Source: Boseongicola sp. SB0665_bin_10 | GTDB taxonomy: Bacteria > Pseudomonadota > Alphaproteobacteria > Rhodobacterales > Rhodobacteraceae | Length of the DNA stretch: 64,000 bases | NCBI GenBank assembly: GCA_009838075.1 | Contig: VXSG01000077.1 | Span: 1-64,000, forward strand | Direction: 5' to 3' | In this document: positions 42,347 through 50,977 of the stretch, piece after piece | Layout: each line of letters begins with the position of its first letter | Numbering within the stretch: position 1 is the stretch's first letter | Notes under the pieces: model-generated | What the model was told of the DNA's origin: nothing | What the model saw: the letters and a program-made list of their open reading frames with translations, nothing else | Database searches by the model: none | Program-made: the position numbers and the translations under genes

Positions 42347-42405
42347 AGGCGCCCCGTCCCGTTGGGTGCCATTCGACCGAGCCAACCGTATCCGGTGTGC
42401 ATCCA

Positions 42406-43170
42406 GTGACGGAGGAGCGGACTTCGACCGCCATCCCGGAATGGCCGGATGGAACCGATCGCATCGTCCTGGACGAAGTTGACAGCACCATGGCCGAGGC
42501 GGTGCGGCGGGCGAGGGACCTTGAACGACCGACCTGGATCATGGCGCGACGCCAGACGGCTGCCCGGGGTCGCAGGGGGCGGGCCTGGCAGAATCCGCCG
42601 GGCAACTTCGCGGCGACGCTGATCTGGCAGCCCGACGCAACGCCCGCAGAGGCGGCGCTGCGGACGTTCACGGCATCGAACGCGCTGTATGCCGCGTTGG
42701 TTGCCAAGGTTCCCAAGGCGCAGCTTTCGCTAAAATGGCCAAATGACGTTCTGCTTTCGGGCGGCAAGGTGGCTGGCATCCTGCTCGAGAGTTCAGGGGC
42801 GGCCGAACGACTCGACTGGCTGGCCGTCGGGTTCGGCGTGAACCTTGTTGAAGCCCCAAAGGGCCTGCATGACGCACAAGTGCCGCCGGCCTGTCTCAGG
42901 GATGCCGGAATCGACTTCGCCGCCGAAGACCTGCTGGCGCGCCTTGCAGGTGCCATGTCTGAAGGCGAGGCGCTCCTCGAGGAAGAGGGGTTCGGGCCTG
43001 TTCGGGATGCCTGGCTGTCGCGGGCGGCGAGACTTGGAGGGACCCTGACTGCGCGCACCGGGACGGACGAGATCACGGGCATATTCGAGACCGTGGACGA
43101 AGTCGGCCGGCTGGTGCTCCGGACTCCTGCAGGCCAAGTCGCGATTCCGGCGGGCGACGTCTTTTTCTGA
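42406..43170 (+). CDS. birA: Biotin--[acetyl-CoA-carboxylase] ligase
   Basis: Attaches biotin to carboxylase carrier domains. It lacks the N-terminal DNA-binding domain of E. coli BirA, so it is an enzyme only. Motifs are LDEVDSTMAEAVRRA, the biotinyl-AMP loop GRRGRAWQNPPGNFAATL, and KWPNDVLLSGGKVAGILLE; a small C-terminal SH3-like domain follows. The start is uncertain: the GTG at 42406 gives 254 residues, but no clear ribosome binding site is seen and other GTGs lie just upstream. In related genomes coaX follows directly; here it is 20 kb away. Confidence 0.88.
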   Translation: MTEERTSTAIPEWPDGTDRIVLDEVDSTMAEAVRRARDLERPTWIMARRQTAARGRRGRAWQNPPGNFAATLIWQPDATPAEAALRTFTASNALYAALVAKVPKAQLSLKWPNDVLLSGGKVAGILLESSGAAERLDWLAVGFGVNLVEAPKGLHDAQVPPACLRDAGIDFAAEDLLARLAGAMSEGEALLEEEGFGPVRDAWLSRAARLGGTLTARTGTDEITGIFETVDEVGRLVLRTPAGQVAIPAGDVFF

Positions 43171-43276
43171 GCGGCCCCTTCAATTGCCGCAGGCCCGTCC
43201 GGGCTTCGATCCTCGCGTCTTCTGCCTGGTCAACGTCATCCTTCATGCAGACCCAAACGTCATGCCGTGCCTCCAG

Positions 43277-43375
43277 TCAGGTCCGGCTGGCGATCCGCAG
43301 CGCGTCCCGCACCAACGCCAACTCCGCTGGAGCAAGGCCCGGCTCCACCTGGATGGTTTCAGCGACCTGCACCAT
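43277..43375 (-). CDS. Small ORF after the dimethylglycine dehydrogenase gene
   Basis: A 32-residue frame starting 7 bases after the stop of the upstream flavoprotein gene. Its composition is protein-like (ETIQVEPGLAPAELAL, then VRDALRIASRT). It could be a real short protein or a fragment of a lost gene of the minus-strand operon. No family recognised. Confidence 0.3.
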   Translation of the reverse strand: MVQVAETIQVEPGLAPAELALVRDALRIASRT

Positions 43376-43382
43376 GTTTCGC

Positions 43383-45818
43383 TTACCCGCGCATCAGCGC
43401 ATTCAACGTGTCGTAAGGCGAAGGTGCGATGACCTTGGCGCCGATCAGATCGCCGCACAGATCCAGCTGCATGGTGCTGCCTTCGCTGGCCAACTCCGGG
43501 TCAACGAAGGCAAAGGCCAGGTTCATGCCCACCCGATGCCCCCAATCGCCCGAGGTGATCGTGCCCACCACTGTATCGCCCTGCATCAGTGAAGCGCCGC
43601 CATGTGCCGGTGCATGGGTTGCGTCTATCTGCAGCGTTACCAGCTTCCGGCGCGGTCCGTCGGCCTGACGTTTCAACAGGGCGTTCTTTCCGATGAATTC
43701 GCCTTTTTCCAGCTTTACGAACCGGTCCAGCCCGGTTTCGAACGGATCGAATTCGGTGATCAGCTCGGCCTTCCAATGCATGAACCCCTTTTCCATGCGC
43801 ATCGACTCGATCGCGCGGGCCCCGAACAACGTCAAGCCATGCGCCTTGCCTGCGTTACGGAGCGCCAGGTAGGTGGCATAGAGCGACGCGTTGGGGACGT
43901 GGATCTCGTAGGCCAGTTCACCCGAGAAGCTGACACCCAGCACCGTCACCGGTGAAAACCCGATGAAACATTCTCGCACGCTTAGCCAGGGAAACGCCTC
44001 AGTCGACCAATCGCCCCGGGCACAGGCTGACAGCACGTCCCGCGCCTTGGGGCCTGCAACCACCAGGATCGTTTGATCGTTGGTCAAGGACTTGATCTTG
44101 ACGTCTTCGCCGGCCCGGACGTGACCTGTCAGCCAGTCCATGTCGTGGTATTCGCTGGCTGCGGCAGAACCGTACCAGATCCGCTCTGGCCCGCGGTCGG
44201 AGGCAGGCAGGTTGGAAACCGTCGCCTCGCCCTTGACCATGCCGGAATGGTTCAACAGGTATCCCAGCCCAACGCGACCCTCACGCCTTGTGACATTGCC
44301 GCAGAACATCCGGTCAAGGAAGGCATGGCTGTCGTTGCCGGTGATCTCGAACCGGTTGAAGCCGTTGACCTCAGCCAAGCCGACGTTTTCCCGGACGTTC
44401 TTGACTTCGGCGGCAACGACGTCGAAGGCCTCGTCAAAGCTGAAGCTGAGCGTGGGGCGAAAATCGGGTGCAGGCTTGATGTAGTCGACGCGCTCCCATC
44501 CGTTCACAATGGTGAACTCGGCGCCTTCGGCCGCCAGGACCGGGGTCAGCGGCGTGGTCTTCGCGGGCCGACCTGCAGGGCGGTGTTCGTGCGAGAAGTG
44601 GAACCGGAACTCGTTCTGGTATTCTTCGATCGCCTTCAGCGCGGTCAGTTCGACGTTGGCGTGACCGGTGAATCGGCGCGGGTCTATGCACCAGGTGTCG
44701 TAGCAGGCTTCGCCATGGACAATCTGCTGCGCGAGCAGCCATCCGTGCCCGCCGCCCTCGCCCAGGCCGGCACGCAGGCCGATGATGCAGAATGCATTCC
44801 GTTTGCCGGGGACAGGACCGACCATGGGCGCACCGTCAATGGTGTAGGTGATCGGTCCGTTCACGATCGAACGGATGCCGGTTTCCCGAAGGACAGGCAT
44901 TCTTTCGAATGCCCCTTCAAGCACATCCATAACGCGTTCCAGGTCGTCAGGGCAGAGGGCGTTGGCAAAGTTCGGGTCGATCCCGTCCATGCCCCAGGTC
45001 TTGCAATCCTGCTCGTAGAACCCGACCAGCAGGCCACCCCTTTCCTGGCGGCTGTAATAATCGCTGATCGGACAGCGCAACAGCGGCATGCGATGGCCGG
45101 CTTCCTTGATCGCGGGAATGTCCTCGGTCAGGAAATACTGGTGTTCCATCGAAGCGACGGGGTGATGCACGCGCATCATCATGCCCACTTCGTTGACCCG
45201 ATATCCGCAGGCATTGACCACGATGTCGCAATCGATGTCGCCCCTTTCGGTATGCGCGGTCCAGGTGTCGTCCTTGTGCTGGGTCAGATCGGTTACGGGG
45301 GTGTTGCGATAGATTTCGGCGCCTGCATTGCGTGCGTGAAAGGCCAATGCCTGGCACAGCTGCGCCGCGTCGATGTCTCCGTCCAGGGGATCCCACAGAC
45401 CGCCCAGGAGGTTGGTGGTCGAAATCAATGGGTGGCGACGGGCACATTCCTCGGCATCGATGACTTCCAGATCCACGCCCATGCCGCGTGCCATGGACGC
45501 AAAGTGGCGATAGCCCTGCATTTGCCCTTCGGTGTTTGCCAGCCGGATGCCTCCGTCCGCGCGATGATAATTGATTGGGTATTCCGTGTTTTCCGACAGC
45601 TCCTTGTAGAGATTGATCGAATGGGTCTTCAGCCCGACCATCGTCTGATTGGTGCCAAAATTGGTTACCTGTGCCGCTGAATGCCACGTGGTTCCGCTGG
45701 TCAATTCGTTGCGTTCGACCAGCACCACGTCACTCCAACCTTCCTGGGTCAGGTGGTACAGCGTTGAACAGCCGGCGATGCCGCCGCCGATTACGACAAC
45801 CTTGGTGCGCGATTTCAT
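43383..45818 (-). CDS. Dimethylglycine/sarcosine dehydrogenase-like flavoprotein with GcvT domain
   Basis: 811 residues. The N-terminal FAD domain has VVVIGGGIAGCSTLYHL with Glu at the end of beta-2 (VLVERNE). TTWHSAAQ offers His46 at the position that binds FAD covalently in dimethylglycine dehydrogenase. The C-terminal half is a GcvT/aminomethyltransferase fold (GARAIESMRMEKGF, PFETGLDRFVKLEKGEFIGK) that hands the released methyl group to tetrahydrofolate. The likely reaction is demethylation of dimethylglycine to sarcosine. It is divergent from the MttB-family gene, which could supply dimethylglycine from glycine betaine. Sarcosine as substrate is not excluded. Confidence 0.82.
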   Translation of the reverse strand: MKSRTKVVVIGGGIAGCSTLYHLTQEGWSDVVLVERNELTSGTTWHSAAQVTNFGTNQTMVGLKTHSINLYKELSENTEYPINYHRADGGIRLANTEGQMQGYRHFASMARGMGVDLEVIDAEECARRHPLISTTNLLGGLWDPLDGDIDAAQLCQALAFHARNAGAEIYRNTPVTDLTQHKDDTWTAHTERGDIDCDIVVNACGYRVNEVGMMMRVHHPVASMEHQYFLTEDIPAIKEAGHRMPLLRCPISDYYSRQERGGLLVGFYEQDCKTWGMDGIDPNFANALCPDDLERVMDVLEGAFERMPVLRETGIRSIVNGPITYTIDGAPMVGPVPGKRNAFCIIGLRAGLGEGGGHGWLLAQQIVHGEACYDTWCIDPRRFTGHANVELTALKAIEEYQNEFRFHFSHEHRPAGRPAKTTPLTPVLAAEGAEFTIVNGWERVDYIKPAPDFRPTLSFSFDEAFDVVAAEVKNVRENVGLAEVNGFNRFEITGNDSHAFLDRMFCGNVTRREGRVGLGYLLNHSGMVKGEATVSNLPASDRGPERIWYGSAAASEYHDMDWLTGHVRAGEDVKIKSLTNDQTILVVAGPKARDVLSACARGDWSTEAFPWLSVRECFIGFSPVTVLGVSFSGELAYEIHVPNASLYATYLALRNAGKAHGLTLFGARAIESMRMEKGFMHWKAELITEFDPFETGLDRFVKLEKGEFIGKNALLKRQADGPRRKLVTLQIDATHAPAHGGASLMQGDTVVGTITSGDWGHRVGMNLAFAFVDPELASEGSTMQLDLCGDLIGAKVIAPSPYDTLNALMRG

Positions 45819-45999
45819 TGGCTACCGCCACGATACGATCTGGTCGATGAGTTGACGAGCCGGACAGCATGCGCAAACGTTTCGCCTCATTTTTCAAAAA
45901 TTCGAAATCTTTTGTTGGTGAATTGATAGCAAGCGGCATTCTGTTGCGATCCGGCCTTCCGGAATCCTTCAATGTGGACGCAGCAGATGGGTAAGCGCC

Positions 46000-47514
46000 A
46001 TGACGCAGCGTGGGAAGCGAACTGGTCGACGTGCGAGGCTGGCGATACGGTCTGCCGGGCCTGAACGGGATCCTTGCCCACCAGGCCAGCCCGGTGGCAG
46101 TTACAAGCCGTTGTCAGAATCCGAGATGCGCCGCATCCATGACACGGCGCTGGACCTTTTGGAGAAGTTGGGGATGGGAGAAGTCCCGCCCCGGCTGCAT
46201 GCAGACTTGTTGGCGGTCGGTGCCATCGACAATGGCACCGGGCGGGTCCTGTTTCCGCCGGATCTGGTTGAACGTGCTGTGGATCAAGCGGCCAAGACAT
46301 TTTTCCTGCACGGGCGCGACCCGGATCGGTCGATCGAGATCGGTGGCAACAAGGTTTACTTTGGCACGGGCGGAGCTGCCGTTCAGACGCTTGATCTCGA
46401 CAGCGGCGTGTATCGTCCTTCGACGCTGGCCGATTTGCATGACTTTGCCAGACTTCAAGACACGCTTGCCAACATCAGCTGGTTCACCCGCTGCTGTGTG
46501 GCCACGGATGTGCCCGACAGCTTCGATCTGGATGTGAACACTGTCTACGCGCTCCTGAAGAACACCACCAAACCGACTGCAACATCATTCACGCGGGCTG
46601 ACCACGTGGCGCCTATCGTCGAAATGCTGGACATCGCGGCAGGCGGCCCCGAGGAGTTCTCAAGGCGGCCTTTCATGAAGGCGCATATCAGCCCGGTGAT
46701 TTCACCCATGCGCTACGGGAACGACGCGGTGGATGTCGTCTATGAGTGCATCCGCCACAGCATTCCGATTTCCTGCATCACCGCCGCGCAGGCCGGCGCA
46801 ACCGCACCGGCAACGCTGGCCGGGTTTCTGGCTCAGTCACTCGCGGAAACACTGGCCAGTCTGGTGATGGTCAACGCAATCCGGCCGGGATTTCCGATGG
46901 TGTTTTCGAACTGGCCACTTGTGATCGACCTGCGGACCGGTGCCTTTTCCGGAGGCAGTGGCGAGACGGCCCTGTTGAACGCCGCCTCCGCCCAACTTTC
47001 GAACTGGCTGGGGCTGCCTTCGGGGGTTGCGTGCTCCATGACCGATGCCAAGGCGATAGATGCGCAATATGGAATGGAAAAGGGGCTGACATCGATGGCC
47101 GCCGCACTTGCCGGAGGCAACCTGATCTACGAAAGCTCGGGCATGACGGCATCGCTTCTTGGTGCCAGCTTCGAAGCCTTTGTCCTGGATGATGAAATGC
47201 ACTCCAACACTTACCGTGCGATGCGCGGCGTCGAGGTGACTGAAGACAATCTGGCATTTGAGACAATCTGTGACACGGTCTTGGGCGTGGGGCACTTCCT
47301 CGGTTCCCAGCACACCTATGCCGCGATGGAGCGCGATTACTTCTACCCATTGCTCGCGGACCGAGATGAACCGCACGCCTGGGCTGAGAAGGGCGCGCAG
47401 GATGCATGGAGCCGCGCCCGGTGCAGTGCTCAGGCCATTCTCCGCGACCATCAACCCAACTATCTTTCGGAGGCGCAGGACAAGGCCATACGCAAGCGGT
47501 TCAACATCCTCTGA
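46000..47514 (+). CDS. MttB-family (non-pyrrolysine) methyltransferase, glycine-betaine-type
   Basis: 504 residues with the TIM-barrel features of trimethylamine methyltransferase-family proteins: YKPLSESEMRRIHDTALDLL at the N-terminus, PFMKAHISPVISPMRYG, and NAASAQLSNWLGLPSG. The frame has no internal amber codon, so it belongs to the non-pyrrolysine branch, some members of which demethylate glycine betaine to dimethylglycine using a corrinoid protein. No corrinoid-binding protein or reactivase is in the window. Divergent from the dimethylglycine dehydrogenase-like gene with 181 bases between. Convergent with the LysR gene, 15 bases between stops. Confidence 0.8.
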   Translation: MTQRGKRTGRRARLAIRSAGPERDPCPPGQPGGSYKPLSESEMRRIHDTALDLLEKLGMGEVPPRLHADLLAVGAIDNGTGRVLFPPDLVERAVDQAAKTFFLHGRDPDRSIEIGGNKVYFGTGGAAVQTLDLDSGVYRPSTLADLHDFARLQDTLANISWFTRCCVATDVPDSFDLDVNTVYALLKNTTKPTATSFTRADHVAPIVEMLDIAAGGPEEFSRRPFMKAHISPVISPMRYGNDAVDVVYECIRHSIPISCITAAQAGATAPATLAGFLAQSLAETLASLVMVNAIRPGFPMVFSNWPLVIDLRTGAFSGGSGETALLNAASAQLSNWLGLPSGVACSMTDAKAIDAQYGMEKGLTSMAAALAGGNLIYESSGMTASLLGASFEAFVLDDEMHSNTYRAMRGVEVTEDNLAFETICDTVLGVGHFLGSQHTYAAMERDYFYPLLADRDEPHAWAEKGAQDAWSRARCSAQAILRDHQPNYLSEAQDKAIRKRFNIL

Positions 47515-47529
47515 GCCGGTTGCATGCGC

Positions 47530-48507
47530 TCAACTGAGCAGGATGAAGCTGTCCGCGAGCCAAGGAATGCTGAGATGGGTCGGTGAAATCGCGTGCTCGT
47601 CGATCAAGCCACGAATCTTGTTATCGACCAATTCGATCGTGGATCGGGAGCAGTCAGGAGTGGCGACCACGGCCAGTGTGCGAGCAAAGCTCTTTCCGGG
47701 AAACCGGTGCATCTTCAGCCTGGGCTGAAATCGCTTGGCGCGCAAAAACAGCAGCGGGGTCGTGATCGTCCAACCCGCGCCCGCCGCGACCATCGCCATC
47801 AGCGTCTGACTGTTGCTGCACTCGAATGTATGCGGTGACTTGACCCCGATGCGGCGCAATTGAGATTCGATCTGGCGAGCGATCATCAGATTGCTGGAAA
47901 AGCGCAGGAACGGAAGACTTGTACGGTTCTCAACAATGTCGGACAATGACTGTTCGCAAAGTCGTGGCAGCACGACGACGAAGGGGTCCCGTAGCAAGGG
48001 GCGGTCCTGCAGCTCGCCGAGCTTTTCACCCGGCGTGGCGGTGATGCCAAGATCCAGCTGGCGATTGCGGAGCATCTCTATGACCGCGTGGCTGGAATCA
48101 GTAAGGTACACGAAATCGCAGGACGGCATGGCTTCCGAAAGGAAGACGGCCAGTTCCGGCGCGATGTCGCTGTCGAAATCCTCGATCGCTCCCAACCTGA
48201 GATAGCTGGCCTCCGAGATGTTCCCTGCCGAGGCCTCAGCCTTTGCCTTGCGGATGGAAAGGAGGGCATCATCAATATTTCGCAAGAAGACGCTTCCCTT
48301 TGGCGTCAGTACCATGGGCCGGCGGGCATGATTGAAGAGATCGACGCCCAAATGGTCTTCCAGCTTGCGAAGGTGGTGAGAAATGGTGCTGATCGTCAGG
48401 CCGGATTCTTCGGATGCGGCGCGAAGCGATCCCTTCTGCGCGCAAATTTGAAAAAGCTCAAGACATTTGAGACTGAGATCTTGGCGGGCAGATTGCCGGT
48501 GAGGCAT
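47530..48507 (-). CDS. LysR-family transcriptional regulator
   Basis: About 325 residues. The N-terminal winged helix-turn-helix reads SLKCLELFQICAQKGSLRAA then SGLTISTISHHLRKLEDHLG, followed by a periplasmic-binding-like effector domain. The start at 48507 (MPHRQSARQD) is preferred; an ATG at 48570 would place the palindrome 48542-48558 inside the gene. It is divergent from the first importer's binding-protein gene and convergent with the methyltransferase gene, so it may control either or both. Confidence 0.88.
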   Translation of the reverse strand: MPHRQSARQDLSLKCLELFQICAQKGSLRAASEESGLTISTISHHLRKLEDHLGVDLFNHARRPMVLTPKGSVFLRNIDDALLSIRKAKAEASAGNISEASYLRLGAIEDFDSDIAPELAVFLSEAMPSCDFVYLTDSSHAVIEMLRNRQLDLGITATPGEKLGELQDRPLLRDPFVVVLPRLCEQSLSDIVENRTSLPFLRFSSNLMIARQIESQLRRIGVKSPHTFECSNSQTLMAMVAAGAGWTITTPLLFLRAKRFQPRLKMHRFPGKSFARTLAVVATPDCSRSTIELVDNKIRGLIDEHAISPTHLSIPWLADSFILLS

Positions 48508-48541
48508 TGGCTGAAGTTCCGGACAGAGTGAACTCGGGATT

Positions 48542-48558
48542 TTCCTAAATTTTAGGAA
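48542..48558. promoter_or_regulatory. Perfect 17-bp palindrome, probable LysR box
   Basis: TTCCTAAA and TTTAGGAA flank a central T; the arms are exactly complementary and include a T-N11-A core. It lies 35 bases upstream of the LysR start and about 350 bases upstream of the importer gene, in an AT-rich patch, which fits an autoregulatory LysR site. Confidence 0.6.
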
Positions 48559-48908
48559 TAATGATGTCAATAAAGCGTACTTTGTCTTTCTCTCTTCTGT
48601 CGGGTCAGAAATTGTTGCACACTTTTTGGCGCAGCCACTCGAGGGAAATGCGGAGCGGCGGTGGATCGGAGTCTAGAAACACGCTCACGTGGGAGTGTCA
48701 CATGCGTGCCTTGCGGGGCCTGCGACACGCACTTGTGCGAACGACCGTAACGGCTTGACCATCGCCAAATTGGGTTGGGCAACTGCCTCCGTGGAGACGT
48801 CAGTGCCTTGGGTTGCGCAAGCAAAAGGAAAGTCGAGGCGCGTGCATCTCCGAGACTGATATGAAGAAGAGGCGAGCAATTATCCCAGGAGTCACCAAGG
48901 AGAGAGAA
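48559..48908. other. Regulatory spacer between divergent LysR and importer genes
   Basis: 350 bases without a supported gene. It must contain the promoter of the importer operon. An AAGGAGAG ribosome binding site precedes the ATG at 48909. No second copy of the palindrome at 48542 was found. Confidence 0.5.
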
Positions 48909-49859
48909 ATGAAAAAATTCACGACAATTGCCACTGGGTCGGCAATGCTGTTTGCCGGGCCGGCCTTGGCCGCCGATGTTGTGATCGGCGTTCCGAACTG
49001 GCCGTCCGTCAATGCGACGGCGCACATTCTGAAAGTGGCCATCGAACAAAACCTTGGCCTTGAAGTCGAACTTCAGAACGGCACAAACCCGATCGTGTTC
49101 GAGGCGATGGATTCGGGTGCGATGCATGTGCATCCGGAAGTCTGGTTGCCGAACCAGCAAAACCTGCATGACACTTTTGTGAAAGACAAAGGCACCGTTG
49201 TCATGAACCCGAACGGCGCGGAGGCCTTTCAGGGCATGTGCGTTGACCAGGTGACGGCGGATGCCAACGGCATAGTCTCGATCGACGATCTGACGAATCC
49301 GGACATCGCCAACCTGTTTGACTCAAATGGCGACGGCAGGGGTGAAATCTGGATTGGCGCTCCGGGATGGGCCTCGACCAACGTTGAAAAGGTCCGGGCG
49401 AAATCCTACGGGTACGACCAGACACTCGACCTTGTCGAAATTGACGAGACGGTGGCTTACGCAAATCTCTCCAATGCGATCGAAGCGGGAGACGCTTGGG
49501 TCGGGTTCTGCTATACGCCGCACTATGTCTTTGCGCTGCATGATGTCGTGGTTCTTGAAGAGCCGCCCCATGACGCGTCAAAGTGGATGGTCATTCAACC
49601 GACCGACGATCCGGAATGGCTTTCCAAGTCGGACGCTGGCGTGGCATGGGACAGTGCGTATTTGCACCTGCACTACGCCAAGGAACTCGAGACCTCTCAC
49701 CCGGAGGTCGCCTCGATGCTGGCCAATATGGCATTGACTGCCGACGAGGTGTCGGCCATGACCTTTGCGCTTGTGATCGATGGAAAGGAGCCGCTTGCCT
49801 ATGCTGAAGAGTGGGTGGCCGCAAACGAAGACAAGGTGCTTGGCTGGCTCAGCAACTGA
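48909..49859 (+). CDS. Glycine-betaine/choline-type ABC transporter substrate-binding protein, first system
   Basis: 316 residues with a Sec signal peptide ending in GPALA-AD, so periplasmic. OpuAC/ProX-type features: VVIGVPNWPSVNATAHILK, MHVHPEVWLPNQQ, GRGEIWIGAPGWASTNVEKV and GFCYTPHYVFAL, giving several aromatic residues that could cage a quaternary or zwitterionic amine. The start at 48909 has AAGGAGAG upstream; the frame is open further up without similarity. The ATPase and permease genes follow. A paralogue at 58261 shares the same motifs. Confidence 0.87.
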   Translation: MKKFTTIATGSAMLFAGPALAADVVIGVPNWPSVNATAHILKVAIEQNLGLEVELQNGTNPIVFEAMDSGAMHVHPEVWLPNQQNLHDTFVKDKGTVVMNPNGAEAFQGMCVDQVTADANGIVSIDDLTNPDIANLFDSNGDGRGEIWIGAPGWASTNVEKVRAKSYGYDQTLDLVEIDETVAYANLSNAIEAGDAWVGFCYTPHYVFALHDVVVLEEPPHDASKWMVIQPTDDPEWLSKSDAGVAWDSAYLHLHYAKELETSHPEVASMLANMALTADEVSAMTFALVIDGKEPLAYAEEWVAANEDKVLGWLSN

Positions 49860-49889
49860 CCGCTGCCATGCAACCTTGATTTCACCAAG

Positions 49890-49924
49890 GGCCGCCGGAT
49901 GCCACCGGCGGCCTCTTTGTTTCT
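49890..49924 (+). terminator. Hairpin between binding-protein and ATPase genes (attenuator)
   Basis: GGCCGCCGG (49890-49898) and CCGGCGGCC (49905-49913) form a perfect 9-bp stem with a 6-base loop, followed by a T-rich stretch TCTTTGTTTCTGTT. In importer operons such hairpins stabilise or attenuate the message so that more binding protein than ATPase is made. Confidence 0.7.
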
Positions 49925-49939
49925 GTTAGGGGACGGGGA

Positions 49940-50977
49940 ATGAGCGAGGCTGTCGTCAAGCTGACAGACGTCTGGAAGATCTTCGGCGAAAGTGCGGAAG
50001 AGGCGATGTCGGCGGTGAAGAGCGAGGGAATCGGAAAGCCGGAAGTTCTTGCCAGGTTTCAATGCGTCGTCGGGGTGCAGGGCGCAAGTTTCGAAGTGTC
50101 GAAGGGCGAGATCTTTTGCATTATGGGGCTCTCGGGATCGGGCAAATCGACTTTGGTCCGCCACATCAACCGGCTGATTGAGCCAACCGCGGGGACCATC
50201 GAGATCCTCGGAAAGGATGTGTCGTCAATCAGCGACAACGAATTGCGGCGCATCCGGGCGCAGCAAATCGGAATGGTGTTTCAGCACATGGCGCTAATGC
50301 CGCACCGGTCCGTGCGCGACAATGTGGCCTATCCCCTGGAGATCAGGAAGATCTCGAAGTCCAAACGTTGGGCGGTTTCCGATCACGCGCTGGGCCTCGT
50401 TGACCTGACCGGCTACGAGGACCGCCTGCCAAAGGAGTTGTCGGGCGGCATGCAGCAGCGTGTTGGGATCGCGCGTGCTTTGGCCTCGGACCCGGAAATC
50501 CTGTTGATGGACGAACCGTTCTCCGCGCTCGACCCGCTGATCCGGCTGCAATTGCAGGACCAGTTCAAGGCGCTTGTGGCACAGCTTCAGAAGACGACGC
50601 TGTTCATCACCCACGATCTCGACGAGGCGATCCGCATCGGGCACCGCATTGCCATCATGAAGGATGGCTTGATCGTGCAGATCGGCACGCCTGAAGACAT
50701 CGTCATGAACCCCGCCGACGACTATGTGCGGGAATTCGTGCAGGGCATTTCCAAGCTGAAGCTGGTGAAGGCCCATTCCATCATGGAGTCGCTGGAGAGC
50801 TACCAAAAGCCGCTCGACGGTGCGCCGCGCGCCGATCACGGCGCCGATCTCGATCAACTGATCGACATCGCGGTCCGAACGGATCATCCGGTGGTCATCA
50901 CCGACGGAGGGGCGGATGTCGGGATTGTGACCAAGCCAACATTGTTGCGCGGAATTCAGGGGGGCAAGGATGACTGA
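49940..50977 (+). CDS. Glycine-betaine-type ABC transporter ATP-binding protein, first system
   Basis: 345 residues. Walker A GLSGSGKST, Q-loop VFQHMALMPHRSV, signature LSGGMQQRVG, Walker B ILLMDEPFSALDP and switch His in FITHDLDEA are all present. The C-terminal extension after residue 270 is the ProV/OpuAA regulatory region with one CBS-like half. The N-terminal EEAMSAVKSEGIGKPEVL helix is typical of ProV. Its stop overlaps the permease start by 8 bases. Confidence 0.92.
   Translation: MSEAVVKLTDVWKIFGESAEEAMSAVKSEGIGKPEVLARFQCVVGVQGASFEVSKGEIFCIMGLSGSGKSTLVRHINRLIEPTAGTIEILGKDVSSISDNELRRIRAQQIGMVFQHMALMPHRSVRDNVAYPLEIRKISKSKRWAVSDHALGLVDLTGYEDRLPKELSGGMQQRVGIARALASDPEILLMDEPFSALDPLIRLQLQDQFKALVAQLQKTTLFITHDLDEAIRIGHRIAIMKDGLIVQIGTPEDIVMNPADDYVREFVQGISKLKLVKAHSIMESLESYQKPLDGAPRADHGADLDQLIDIAVRTDHPVVITDGGADVGIVTKPTLLRGIQGGKDD

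Noticed and set aside
42286..42405. A longer birA start at 42286
   Set aside because: It would overlap the end of nuoN by about 60 bases and adds sequence with no similarity; a GTG around 42406 fits the domain start better.
46000..47514. Pyrrolysine-type trimethylamine methyltransferase
   Set aside because: No in-frame amber codon is present and the frame has full length, so it is the non-pyrrolysine branch.
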